From Chelonoidis abingdonii (Eukaryota; Chordata; Testudines; Testudinidae): a DNA stretch of 64,000 bases. The notes under the pieces are model-generated. The model did not search any database. It was not told the origin of the DNA and saw only the letters and a program-made list of their open reading frames with translations. Of the stretch, positions 21,994 through 33,153 are shown in pieces. How positions within the stretch are numbered: position 1 is the first letter of the stretch; every line of letters begins with the position of its first letter. A program made the position numbers and the translations under genes. The stretch lies in contig NC_133770.1 in the NCBI RefSeq assembly GCF_003597395.2, positions 78,356,414 to 78,420,413 of the forward strand, in the 5' to 3' direction.

Positions 21994-22282
21994 CTCTGAA
22001 GCAGGTCCTGCTCCAGGCCACAGCGCACTAAGCGCGTGCTTGGGGCGGCATGCCATGGGGGGCGCTCTGCCAGTTGCCGGGAGGGTGGCAGGGGGCTCCG
22101 GTAGACCTGCTGCAGGCGTGCCTGCGGAGGGTCCGCTGGTCCTGCGGCTCTGGTGGAGCATCCACAGGCATGCCTGCGGGAGGTCCACTGGAGCCGTGGG
22201 ACCGGCGAGCAGCAGAGCGCCCCCCGCGGCGTGCTGCCGTGCTTGGGGCAGAGAAATTGCTAGAGCCAGCCCTGCTCTGAAG
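21994..22282 (+). mobile_element. 273-bp palindromic hAT MITE, second copy
   Basis: The body is 22002-22274 (CAGGTCCTGCTCCAGGCC to GCTAGAGCCAGCCCTG), flanked by the exact 8-bp TSD CTCTGAAG (21994-22001 and 22275-22282). It is the inverse-orientation sibling of 8697-8969. Both are exactly 273 bp, so they likely share a fixed deletion-derivative master copy. The overlapping frames on both strands come from its palindromic GC-rich core. Confidence 0.9.
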
Positions 22283-25200
22283 TTTCATCATGGACGTTTC
22301 ACCTTCTAATCTTTATTTCATGCACAAGCTTGAAAAGATGCAGATACATTTATCATATTTTATAAGGGTTCCACCCAATCTGGGCATATTGTGGTCCATA
22401 AAATGATCCATAGAGTAGTTTATTATTATTAACTAGTTGTGGAAGGAGCTAAAATATGCCTGATAATTTAAAGTAATAAGCAAGCGTATGCTCTTGCCTC
22501 AAACTCAGGGCATTATTTACAACTAAAAATTTTCTTGCAGTCTGATGGAAAATGATACAGTAGAGAAACTTATTGGAAGGACTGAAAAGGATTGCTGATT
22601 GCATGTGTCTTGGTGAGCTTGTGGCACTGACTGTTGGGTAGGAGCTTGTATTAATAACTTCTCTTTTAGCTGTAAATAAGAGCCATTTCACTGATCTCAA
22701 TACAAACAGGAGCACTGGCCTAGGATGTGAAAGCTATTAAATAAGCCTGCCACACAGGAGCTAAGCATTTTGAACTGACTTCAGTAAAAGGTTAGCTCGC
22801 ATACCTTAACAGGTTGCGTGATGTGATGACAGCATCTTATAACAGTGTGTATGTGTGTGTGTTTCTGGAGGAGATGATGAGGGTTCCTAGTGTTAGGAGT
22901 AGATTTTAGTTCTGTACTCAAACAGATTGGAGAAGGCTGAGCATGTCTCTGGGGAGCAAACATAAGGAGAGGGGACCATTTCCTTTTCCCAGTGACGACA
23001 GTGAGGATATTTTTGCTGTGTCTCTGTGTCTCACAGACGAATACTTCTTCAGCCTAGTGATTAGTCTAAGAAGAAACATCAAATTTATTGGTCCAATGAT
23101 CTAGACATCTGTTGTTTTGTTTTACTCATGTTATCTTCAAGATGAGACCTTACTCTGGCTCGCTCAGGCAAAGCTCCCACTGAAGTCCGTAGAATGAAAG
23201 CAGTCCATAGTCAGTCAGTTTTTGTCCTCTGACAAACTAGTCGGTTTGTGGGTCAGTATTCATTCCTTTGCATTAAATATATAATAGCAAATATTTATTT
23301 CTACCTTTTCAAAAACAGATGGATATAGCCAGTATTGTTGGCTCTTGCAATTTTCTTGCAAGTCTTGTAATATTTGGTGTATGCCTTAAAGTACTGGCTC
23401 CTGGAGTCACGTGACTGTGTGAAAACGCCAGCTTTCATGTTAAATCCTCCACCCCTCCAAAACGATTGTTAGGTTGATGAGAAAAGCTCAAAAATGTGAC
23501 ATCTCCTCCAATACTAAACAAAGATCAAATAAAAAGAACCCCGCCAAAGAAAACCTCATGTTTTTAAGACAATCTTATGATTCTTTGGGGCCTAACTCAT
23601 TATTTTTAAATGTATGAGGCTGGAAATACAGCTGTTGTTTCTGCATTTCTAGAAGTAATACTTTTGCTTTCAGAATCATGTCAGATACCAGAATTAAAGT
23701 CAAGAGAACCAGGAAACTAAAAGAAGATCCAAAAAATCAACAGGCCCATGGCCTATGTCAATGTTGGAAGCACAGGAGTGATCAGGAATACAAGGGGCCC
23801 CCACCGGGGTTGAGTGGGGAGAAGCACCCAACATAACACACAATTCCCTGCACTAATCTGAACAGAGTGAGAGGAGGAGATTTGTTCCTCTGTAATGAAC
23901 ATTTGAAATGTTCTTTCTTTCTTCCTTTAATCTGTAATTTGATAGTGCCCCTCCATTAAGTTAGTAGGCAGATGAGTATTCAAAGCCTTGTGATTTCCAT
24001 TTATCAACTCAGATTAAATGTTTCTGACCAGGTTTAACAACTAGGTATGTTCTAATCAAATATAATGACATTCTGAATGAACTAGTAAATGCAGCAGGCA
24101 TTTTTCATATTGTCCTGTTGAAGGAAGAAAAGGCACTCGCATCCTTTGAACATAAAAAACACTCGGTGTCAGTCTCTATTTGTTATTGTGGAACATGACA
24201 GTTATCTGAAGAAAAACAGCAGGATTTAATCTGACAGCCCAGTAAAGGGAGAGTGCCACCAATCTAATTATCCGGTAATCTAGTCAGAATGGGAGTAATT
24301 CTAGCCTTTCTCAGTCACCTAATCACATTTCCTGTGCATTAGCAGCCACACATGCAGAGCTTTTAGGGATGAGCTTTTAGCCCAACATAGTCAATGGCAG
24401 ACACAAAGGGAACATCATTTCTTATTTTAAAAAGATGATAGTGTCTCTGTTAAGACTTGTTTGTTTCCCCACTTCCCCTTCATCAGTGATAATGTTTTGG
24501 TCAACCTTCAGTCATTGGCTATAAAAAACCTTTCTTCTTCCGGGGCTCCCATATTGGCAAAACTGTACAAGAAAGCGGTGGGAGATCAGAGAGTTATTCC
24601 TGCTTCATATGTTTTTTTTCCTTTTCTTCTTATTAATGCCTCTAAGGTGGTAAGGTAAATGGCGCAATGAAGACCCCCATCCCCATCATTAGCCAAAAGT
24701 TGTCAAGTTACCTTCAGGGGGGATGTCAAGCAGCATGACATACCTATTGAGCAGCGGGTATGTTGGAGGGAATTATTGAGAAAGAAAAATGCATTTAGTG
24801 TTGTGACAAAAAAAAATCAGACTATTTTTTAAACATTGCTCAGGGCTTGATTCTACCATTTGCCAGTTGTGTGACAGATACATTTATCTTGCCTGTCAAT
24901 TTCTTTCTCATTTTATTGTCAAGATGTGGGGGGAAATTATTTCATAATTCTCAGCTACATAACTTGCTGACCTGTTGAAAGTAGTGTGTGAGACACTGAT
25001 GGGCGGGGGCGGGGAGGGGAGGGGGAAGGAACAGGAATGTGTGGAGAATGCTGATCCCAGAATGTTTAATGATTTTGTGCTAAGGTAGCAAAACCTGTGA
25101 CAGTTGTGTGGGTTTGTTTTTTTTCCAACCTAGATTATCATTCTTGTAGTAACTGTGTTAAGATTGATTTTGATTTGCTTTTTATTTCAATACCAGAAGA

Positions 25201-26800
25201 AAAATATTTTCCCAAGTAAGCTCATTTCATATGCTAGATATTTGAAAGATGACTTTTTAAAAGTTGAGAGTTCTACGAAGATATTTACCTTTTTTCTTCT
25301 TCGCTCTCTCCATGACAGATGAAAAATAGGGTCTGATTTGGCATGTTCATACTATCAGTGGTGCTCTCAGCTCTGGGAGAAGTCTCAGTGGGACTGCAGG
25401 ATTCTGCTTCTATTCATCAAAATGATACCAATACATAAAAGAGAAACTGCTCAATAAAAAAGAATATGCAGTCAAATCTCTCTTTACAAAGCTTCATTTA
25501 ATCAGTTTTTGTGTATTAAAAACAAGATCTCGCCATTTAATGTATCCAATATGCTGAAATCGAAACCCCATGTTTTTTTTTTAGAGCCAGGCCAGAATCC
25601 AAATCCTGGATCCAACCAGCCTAAAGCTCTGAGGAAGCTCAGACCTGGATTTGACTGTATGCCTTATCTCTAGAATGGACCTAATTAGAGACCTGATCTT
25701 AAACCAACAGAAGTCAATAGCAGTCTTTCCAGGACTTCAGTGGGCTTTGGATCGTGTCCTAATTCCTTGGATCTGAATTCACTCTTGAAACTCCCCTTGC
25801 ACCACCCTCCAAAAACAACAAAAAGGGAAAATTCAAATCCAAATGTTGCAGCTTAGATTGATCTCTATTTTTCCTCATTACTTTTATGTCTCATTTGGAT
25901 AAAAGACGCTAAGCCATACACATCAAGGCAATTTCTGAAGCAGTCTTTACTGACGGTTCTGTTCTCACTGTCCCTACGTTTTCCCAATTTTCTTGTTGCT
26001 TGCATAACCATGGGTGTAATCGTTACCAGCAGGAGCTGATCTAAATGGAAGAGCTAGTCGTTTTCCCCTTTAGTTTGACAAGGAAGTGGCAGAGTTAGGG
26101 ACGGGTGGTGTCAAAATGAGTTGGTGTCAGTGCTGTGGTGTTCCATTTCAAATGGGCAAATGGCTGTAATTAAAAATGTGTTTTTGAAATCACTTCCAAT
26201 AGCTCTCTTGAAACGCAAGAAGGGTGACTAAATGGAAGTCAGCATGGAGGATTAACACATCAAAGAGAAAAATGGAAAGAAGGGAATGAGAGAGATGAGT
26301 CATGCTGAAATTATCATTTAGAATTGAGCATTTCACTTACAGGGAAATACTAACCAATCCAATCATTGAAAACATATTTACTGAAGTTCAATAACTCAAG
26401 TATATAAGAGCTACAGGGCCTGATATTCAGAGGAACTGAACATCTACAGTTTCAGATGAATTTAGTGAGAGCTGTGGTTACTCCACACCTCTGAGAAGCA
26501 GCTTCATTGCTATTATTCATGGTGGTTTTTCCTGAGTAACATGTATTAAGTACCTGTTAGTATGCAATAAATGTATATTTTAATACTCAATGGCCATGTA
26601 TTTGACATGTAAATATTGTTTTAAATCTTTATGCATATTGGGAGCCTTAGCTATTTTCTGTGTATTTTATTGCTGCTTATATTTTATTGTTTGGTAAGTA
26701 GTGATTTGTATTCTTTAACAATGCTAGTGAGAAAATTCATGTTGTAATGTTTTACTGCCCTCTTTTCAGGAATCTTATTTGATTGCTTCCTTTTTTAAAA
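22283..26800. other. Mostly unique region, no gene recognised
   Basis: Holds a (TG)n run at 22845-22863, a G-run cluster at 25001-25025 and an ancient palindromic relic near 25690-25760 (GAAGTCAATAGCAG...GACTTCAGTGGGC). The stretch 23990-24330 looks single-copy. No exon with recognisable protein similarity was found. Confidence 0.45.
25001..25025 (+). repeat. G-run cluster, potential G-quadruplex
   Basis: Five G-runs of 3, 5, 4, 4 and 5 bases are separated by single C, C, A and A bases. This satisfies the G3+N1-7 quadruplex rule on the plus strand. No promoter context is evident. Confidence 0.7.
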
Positions 26801-27060
26801 GGCTCTGATCTTGCAAGGCATACCTGTGCTTAATTTTACTCATGTGAGTAGTCCTATTGCATTCCTCGCAATATTACAATTATACATTGAAAGATGCTAG
26901 AATTAGAGCTTTTTGCATAGATTTGTGTTTTGTTTCTTAGGCTCCCGATCCTGCAAACACGCGCTTATGCTTTTGTTTACTGCCATTGATTTAAATGGAT
27001 CGACTCACTTTAGTAAAGTTGAGTGTGTGGGTCAGCATTTGCAGATTTGAAGATGAAGAA
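26801..27060. repeat. Two ancient palindromic repeat copies
   Basis: At 26805-26880 (CTGATCTTGCAAGGCATACC...CATGTGAGTAGTCCTATTGC) and 26940-27050 (CCGATCCTGCAAACACGCGC...CATTGATTTAAATGGAT...GGTCAGCATTTGCAGATT) there are members of the family whose consensus pairs 'GATCCTGCAAA' with 'TTTGCAGGATC'. Confidence 0.55.
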
Positions 27061-27960
27061 CAAACATAAATTCATGCACACAGCAATAATTCTAGTATCT
27101 TTCAACCTAAGGTATAATTATTGTTGATAGAGGAGTTATAAGCTCTGCCAGTGTTTCTGAGGTCCATTTTTAATTGGTTATTGTAATTTGTTAGTAACAT
27201 GGAGAATACTTCTGTTAAAGTTACTTCTCAAGAAGCAGCTGATAGGTATTTACAAATCTGAAGTTCCTTTCACTGCTTTAGACTGACCATCTTAAATTAC
27301 TCTAGTATTGTGATCTAATAGGAACCTTGCAGGTTGATTCTACTGTTCAAATTAATATCTGGTGAATGAGCAGTGCTTTGTAGAAGCTATGCTTTGTGTC
27401 TTGTTCATTCTTATCCAGAGTGTCTGGTGCTGTCTAAGGAATTTTCCAATGACAAGAGGGGCTTTGTACAGGGTTAAGGATAAAAGGCCTTCACTGCTAC
27501 TTATGAATTATCAGCCTGCATCTCTGTACAAAAAAACAACCATGGACTTTGAACCCTGGGAAATGATTATGGGTTTATCATTTCAAATTTTAATCTAATA
27601 TACAGGTCCTCACATTTTTCTTTTATCATAATTTTGTGTTTGTTTTGCATTGCTTTTTTATTAAATAAAAAATAAAAAAAACCCTGTCTATACAGTCATA
27701 TTTTTGACTGAAATTGATTAAGCTATGCAATTGCTACAGTGATTTTTCTTCTGACAAGCACAAATATTTTAATCTTTTATATGTAATTTTAAGTTTTATA
27801 TTTCACCGGATAGAAAACTCCCCCATCAGTTTTGAAGTTTAGTTTGTATCAGACATGACTTGCTAAATGTCACTTTCAGACTATAAAGAGCAGCCCTGTT
27901 GGTAAATAGTATAACTTTATGTAAAACATGTGCAAGTTCACTCCCTTCCAAGACTATCAC
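27061..27960. other. Unique AT-rich region
   Basis: Nothing recognisable apart from an A-rich run near 27660-27685. The short frames have no domain. Confidence 0.4.
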
Positions 27961-28545
27961 AACTGTAGGACCCCTGTCCTGCAAAGACTTACACATATAC
28001 CTAATTTTACAGTGTAAGCAGTCCAGGGATGAAAGTAACTGAGGACACTTACCAGTATGGGGCAGGGCAGCTCCGGCCCCCGGAAAGGGAGGGGCAGAAG
28101 GGGTGGGGCTGGAGTCAGCATCCCCCAGCCAGCCCTTCCAGGCCATCTGTGCCACGCTGCCTGGAGCTCCTGTGTTGATTTAAAGGGTCATGGACCCTTT
28201 TAAATTGCTGGCCCCAGGGCAGCTGCTCCCTTTGCCCCCTCCACCTGTCGGCAGCTGGGGGTGAGGGGGAAAGGGACAAGGGTTAAAGTACCTCCCCACC
28301 CCATCGGCAGCACTGCCATTACGGACCCTACCAGCAGGGCCACTGACACGGGAGGCAAAAGAGGCAGGGACATTAAAGTGCTTTAATGTGGGCTGGGTAT
28401 GGGCCGTTGCAGGTTCTTACCGGTACAAAGTACCGGCCCACATCAGCTCACTTTCACCATTGAAGTAGTCCCATTGAAGTGGGTGGGGTTACTCACATCG
28501 TATAAAATTAAGCATGTGCATTGAAATCAATAGGACTGTTAGTAA
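27961..28545. repeat. Ancient palindromic repeat, interrupted
   Basis: The left half (GTCCTGCAAAGACTTACACA...TTACAGTGTAAGCAGTC) and right half (CCATTGAAGTGGGTGGGGTT, ACTCACATCG, AATTAAGCATGTGCA) form one foldback repeat once the hAT MITE at 28024-28462 is removed. Confidence 0.65.
28016..28470. mobile_element. 439-bp hAT MITE nested in palindromic repeat
   Basis: The body is 28024-28462, with left end CAGGGATGAAAGTAACT and right end TCACTTTCACCATTG, imperfect inverted repeats. Flanks AAGCAGTC (28016-28023) and AAGTAGTC (28463-28470) are an 8-bp TSD with one mismatch. 'TACCGGTACAAAGTACCGG' near the right end is itself palindromic. The ends match those of the 1.3 kb element at 43870-45176 (CAGAGGTGAAAGTAA and TTACTTTTACCCCTG). 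Confidence 0.82.
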
Positions 28546-28549
28546 TAGT

Positions 28550-28782
28550 GGTAGTGCTTATTTGTATTACGGTGGTGCCATTGTGCCAGGTGCTGTAGAA
28601 GTACATTGTGAGAGACAGCTCCTGCCTCAAAGAGCTCACATTTGAAGTAGACAAGATAAACTATTTGTAAGAGGGAAACAGGTACAGAGAGGTGAAATGT
28701 TTAGCCTGAGGTCACAAAGCAGTTGGTGGTAAATATGGGATTAGAACCCAAGTCTCTTGTCCCGCTACACTATCTACTAATG
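28550..28782 (-). repeat. MIR/CORE-SINE-like repeat
   Basis: Plus-strand order GTGCTTATTTGTATTACGGT, CCAGGTGCTGTAGAAGTACA, AGAGACAGCTCCTGCCTCAA, AGGTACAGAGAGGTGAAATG, TGAGGTCACAAAGCAG, GGGATTAGAACCCAAGTCTC is the reverse complement of a MIR-like SINE, with GAGACTTGGGTTCTAATCCC as the B-box-like segment on the minus strand. It is cut at its minus-strand 5' end by the PLE insertion. Confidence 0.65.
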
Positions 28783-30332
28783 TCAAGTATCAGAGGGGTA
28801 GCCCCGTTAGTCGAGATCTGTAAAAGCAGCAAAGAATCCTGTGGCACCTTATAGACTAACAGACGTTTTGGAGCATGAGCTTTTGTGGGTGAATATCCAC
28901 TTCGTCAGATGCATGTAGTGGAAATTTCCAGGGGCAGGTATAATATACTCAAGAAGCTAGAGATAACGAGTTTAGTTCAATCATAGGAGCGATGAGGCAC
29001 TGTTCTAGCAGTTGGGTGTGAAAACCATGGGAGGAGAAACCAAGGGAAAGAGAGCTCTGGAAGAATTCCCCACGATTTCAACAGCGTCGCACCCACAATC
29101 AACCGTCACGCCTGCACGCAATCTACACCGGGAGGTCACTTCCTAGACACCACGGTGCAAAATAAGTGATGGTCACAATTAACACCACCCTATACCGAAA
29201 ACCTACCGACCGCTAATGAACTACCCTTCAAGTCTCCAGCTTCCATCCGGGCACATCAACACGATCCATTGTCTACAGCCAAGCACTGAGGTACAACCGC
29301 CATCTGGCTCTAACCCCTCAGACAGGAGGACCAAACACGCTACAAAATCTCCACCAAGCATTTGGTCAAAACTACAATCGCACAGCGAAATAAGGGAAAC
29401 AGAGTCAACAGAGGGCCAGACTGTACCCAGAAGCCTCCTACTGCAAGACAAACCCAAGAAAGAAAACCAACAGGGCTCCACTGGCCATCACATACAGTCC
29501 CCAGCTAAAACCCTTCCAACACTCATCAGGGATCTACAACCCATCCTGGACAATGATCCCACACTTTCACAGGCCTTGGGTGGCAAGCCAGTCCTCACCC
29601 ACAGACAACCTGCCAACCTGAAATATTCTACCAGTAACTGCAACACCGCCACCAATAGTAACTCTAGCTCAGGAACCAACCCATCCAACAAACTCAGATG
29701 CAACCTACCCACATACCACCAGCGACACCTACAAGGACCTAACCAGATCACCACACCATCACTGGTTTCATTCATCTGCATGTCCACCAATGTATATACG
29801 CCATCATATGCCAGCATAGCCCTCTGTTATGTACATCGGCCAAACTGGACAGTCTCTACGGAAACGGAAATATGGACATACAAATCAGATATTAGGAATG
29901 GCAATATACAAAAAACCTGTAGGAGACCACTTCAACCTCCGCTGGCCACACTATTAGCAGACCTTAAGGTGGCCATCCTGCAGGCAAAAAAACTTCAGAG
30001 ACCATTCAAAGAGAAACGCTGAGGCTTCATTCATCTGAAATTTGATACCATCAGCTCAGGATTAAACCAGGGACTGTGAATGGCTTGCCAACTACAAACC
30101 AGTTTCTCCTCCCTTGTTTTCACACCTCACTGCTAGAACAGAGGCTCATCCTCCCTGAATTGAACTAACCTCGTTATCTCTAGCTTGTTGCATATATATA
30201 CCTCGCCGTCCCTGGAGATTTCCAGACTACATGCATCTGACGAATGGATATTCACCACCGAAAAGCTCATGCTCCAAAACATGTCTGTTAGTCTATAAGG
30301 TGCCACAGGATTCTTTGCTGTATCTACTAGTG
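28771..30332 (+). mobile_element. Penelope-like element, 1.54 kb, with inverted arms
   Basis: The body is 28783-30320, flanked by TATCTACTAATG (28771-28782) and TATCTACTAGTG (30321-30332), a 12-bp TSD with one mismatch. Arms of about 210-220 bp (28829-29040 and 30101-30320) are inverted copies sharing GTGGCACCTTATAGACTAAC, GGAGCATGAGCTTTT, TCAGATGCATGTAG and TAACGAGTTTAGTTCAAT-like sequence. The left end alone carries an extra ~46 nt (TCAAGTATCAGAGGGGTAGC...). Between the arms lies a decayed PLE C-terminal reverse-transcriptase and GIY-YIG region. PLEs are known to form terminal repeats with a one-sided short extension, which this fits. Confidence 0.88.
29100..30022 (+). pseudogene. PLE RT C-terminus and GIY-YIG endonuclease remnant
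   Basis: Across shifting plus-strand frames I read, in PLE order: an 'FLDT' motif equivalent (GGTCACTTCCTAGACACC) near 29135; PKTYRPLMNYPSSLQLPSG; SIVYSQAL-like coding near 29265-29295; IRDLQPILDNDPTLSQALGG (29527-29586) followed by KPVLTHRQPANLKY; a Cys-bearing linker; then the nuclease core MYIGQTGQSLRKRKYGHTNQ (from 29829), KPVGDHFNLRWPH and, one frame over, ADLKVAILQAKK. Multiple frameshifts and stops (e.g. TAG at 29955-29957) make it non-functional. The 268-codon open frame from 29216 is only partly in the ancestral frame. Confidence 0.82.
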
Positions 30333-30395
30333 ATTATGCATAAAGTGAAGCATGTGCACAAGTTATTGCAAGGTTGGGCCCTTAGTTTTTATAGT
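30333..30395. repeat. Half of an ancient palindromic repeat
   Basis: ATAAAGTGAAGCATGTGCAC followed by AAGTTATTGCAAGGTTGGGC matches the right half of the 'GATCCTGCAAAG' foldback family. It abuts the PLE TSD. Confidence 0.5.
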
Positions 30396-32390
30396 CTGAA
30401 AAGTGCTGGAAACAAATGAGTTCATGCCAACCAACTTTACAATAAAATATCAACATTGATTAAAAAACAGCCCAGAAAGTTGGATTAGGGGAAGGACTGT
30501 CAAAGCTGGGAACATTTTGAGGGGCTATTTTTTTACGATTGTCTCCTTTTGCTGTTTGAAAAAAATAGAAAAAGTCAAATCACCCTTAAATCATAGATTC
30601 AAAATGTCATTTACAGCAAAATACCTATTTAAAAAAATACAATAGGCAGCCTTAAAAGGTCAGCTTATACTATAGCATGTATTCTGAGTATCGGAAATCT
30701 ATCACCAAGTCAAAATACTGCAGTAGGGGTAAAGGCTAACCTTTCAAGGCTGCCCTTGCTGTTTTTTTTTTATCTCCTTTCCTTTTTCTCTTCCTGTTCT
30801 CTATCTTGTCAACTTGCTGCGTCTTGTGTCTATGCTTTCTTCTGATTTTTTTCTATAATTTTTTACCCTGTTTTAAAAGTTTTCAAAGCTCCTTTTTTCC
30901 GTCTTTATTCAACATATTTTTCTTTATTATTTTGATCCTTTCCTCTCCATCTTCTTTTACCTTCTGGATTCTCTCTTACTGTCCATATTTTCACTCTTTA
31001 TCTAAACCTTTTCCAAACAGTATTCTTCTGTGTTCCATTGCTACTCTATCTATTGCTTTGTCCTCTCCTCTTCATTCATCCTCCCCCCACACACATTTCC
31101 TTTGTTTCTGTTCACCTTGGTGGTTCTGTGGGCTGGAATGCACATCCTACTCATGCTCCAAATACAAGTGATGTATCTTTCAGAGGGCAAGTGATTGAGA
31201 AAGCAATTTTGCAGGTAGAACTCTCCAGATGTGAGTGAACTGAGAGTCCTGGAATTTCTTACGTTTTAGATACTTGTATTCTTGTGTAAAATGACTGCAT
31301 TTTATCTGGCCTTTTTAGACAATCCTATTTTGCACGCATTATGTTGTATAAAATGCTTCACACATTTGCAATGCAAAGTTGCCACATCAGTTTTATGGCA
31401 CATGGTGTGCTGTCCTGGAGTGATGGTCAAAGGTTCAGTGCGAGAAATTGTAGATTCAATTAAGGGGGCATGAATATCCCTGACTACACCACAGAAATGA
31501 ACAGACCTCAGTAAAACAAAATGTATGTATTTCCATTGCTTTCTTATTAGCATAAAGAGAAAATGACAGGGATTGGTGGGAAAATACAATATTCTTTGGA
31601 AATGCAATCTTTTAGTTGTGCTGCTCCATTAAAATACCAATTATAACAAATTGTCATATAGAAATAGTTTAGGAATTTGCAGTAGCCAAATTTTTTTGGG
31701 AAGCTTTGCCACTTATGAACTATTATCCCAGGACCATATCATGTAGTTTCAGCATGAATACCTGAGGAAGATCACAGAACATTGCTGGAGACTATTCAAG
31801 CTTTCCCCGTTAACTGCTTCTTTTTTTTTTTTCTCCTCTTCAAAAGACTAATTGATCAATTTGCAAGAAACTTGTGTGATAATCTGAAGTTTGGTTTTCC
31901 CATGGGACAGTTGCATGTGTATAGCCTGGGAGAAAGATGGAAACTATAGTAACCCTTGATAATATCCTAAAGTCAGCAACAGTCAATTTTATATTAAACA
32001 TTAAGAGAAGCAATGTGATGCTGAAGGGAAGCTTAAGCACCAGAATAAAATCATAAAAGTAAAGACTAGAAGGAGTCTTTTGCATGACATCCCTTACTCA
32101 CAAGATAATGTCTCAACATATTGTTCTTTTGCCTCTTCCTCCATTATGGAGGTCCCTATGTTATCTAGCCATAAGAGATTAAGGTCTATTTCCACTTAAT
32201 GCACCAGATAACTCTCATTAGTGTGAGACTGGACTTTAATCCTTAGCTGTGGATTTTAAATTATACTCAGAAAGTTGCTTCAGCATAATATGTGTGTGTG
32301 GTTAAATGTCTCTTTCTTGTACTAGCTGTTCCTTTAGAGTTGTTGCAGTTCATTGCATAAATATTTATCTATGGAATTTAAAAAAGAAAA
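30396..32390. other. Unique region with polypyrimidine stretch
   Basis: The plus strand at about 30755-31100 is strongly T/C-rich and yields a hydrophobic 121-codon frame (30806-31171), which is a compositional artefact. A T-run lies near 31815. No gene is recognised. Confidence 0.45.
30755..31100 (+). repeat. Long T/C-rich low-complexity tract
   Basis: About 345 bases are dominated by T and C, with many TTTTTC, CTCTT and TCCTTT words and few purine runs. There is no periodic unit. Confidence 0.6.
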
Positions 32391-32391
32391 A

Positions 32392-32540
32392 AAATATATT
32401 TTAAGGCCAGAAGGGACCATTATGATAATCTAGTCTGACCTCCTGTATAACAGGCCATAAAACCCCTCCCAGTGATTCCTGCTACAAAACACATATCCTA
32501 ATCATAAAGTAATCCACTCCAATCCTAAATACGTACATGT
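32392..32540 (-). mobile_element. CR1 LINE 3' end
   Basis: TTTTAAGGCCAGAAGGGACC, TGATAATCTAGTCTGACCTC and AACAGGCCATAAAACCCC are the reverse complement of a CR1-family 3' UTR common in turtles. It is 5'-truncated and lacks coding sequence. Confidence 0.78.
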
Positions 32541-32774
32541 AAGCAGAGGCCTTTCCCCAACTTGATCTCAGATACAGTCCACTCGATATGCACAGGCCAA
32601 ATTCACATAATAAAACTTAAAAGTTCTGTTCAAACCTTCTCACCAGACTGCCCTCCTACAAGATCGATCCTTCCTTCCAGTCTGCTCATATTCTAGATCT
32701 TGCTGCAACAAGAAATGACCCTTTCAACCGACCCATATTCTCCTGTAGCTGTCATGTTTTTGTAATAGCTCTGG

Positions 32775-33153
32775 ATCATAGACTCATAGAAGATTAGGGT
32801 TGGAAGAGACCTCAGGAGGTCATCTAGTCCAACCCGTTGCTCAAAGCAGGACCAACACCAACTAAATCATCCCAGCCAGGGCTTTGTCAAGCCGGGCCCT
32901 AAAAACTCTTAAGGATGGAGATTTCACCACCTTGCTAGGTAACCCATTCTAGCGCTTCATCACCCTCCTAGCCAACTAGAGTTTCCTAATATCCAACCTA
33001 GACCTCCCCCACTGCAACTTGAGACCATTGCTCCTTGTTCTGTCATCTGCCACCTTTGAGAACAGCTGAGTCCCATCCTCTTTGGTACCTCCTTCAGGTA
33101 GTTTGAAGGCTGCTATCAAATCTCCTCTCACTCTTCTCTTCTGCAGACTAAAC
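32775..33153 (-). mobile_element. CR1 LINE 3' end
   Basis: It begins ATCATAGACTCATAGAAGAT, the reverse complement of the CR1 3' octamer repeat (ATTCTATGAT type). It continues through TTGGAAGAGACCTCAGGAGG, TCATCTAGTCCAACCCGTTG, CACCTTGCTAGGTAACCCAT and CTCCTTGTTCTGTCATCTGC to CTTCTGCAGACTAAAC. It is a 5'-truncated CR1 copy, a different subfamily from the one at 32392. The ORF2 end is not preserved as an open frame. Confidence 0.9.

Noticed and set aside
29216..30022. 268-codon frame taken as one intact protein
   Set aside because: PLE similarity moves between frames along it, so it is a decayed pseudogene whose openness is partly accidental.
30806..31171. Hydrophobic 121-codon frame resembling a membrane protein
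   Set aside because: It lies in a T/C-rich tract, which yields Phe/Leu/Ser-rich frames by composition.
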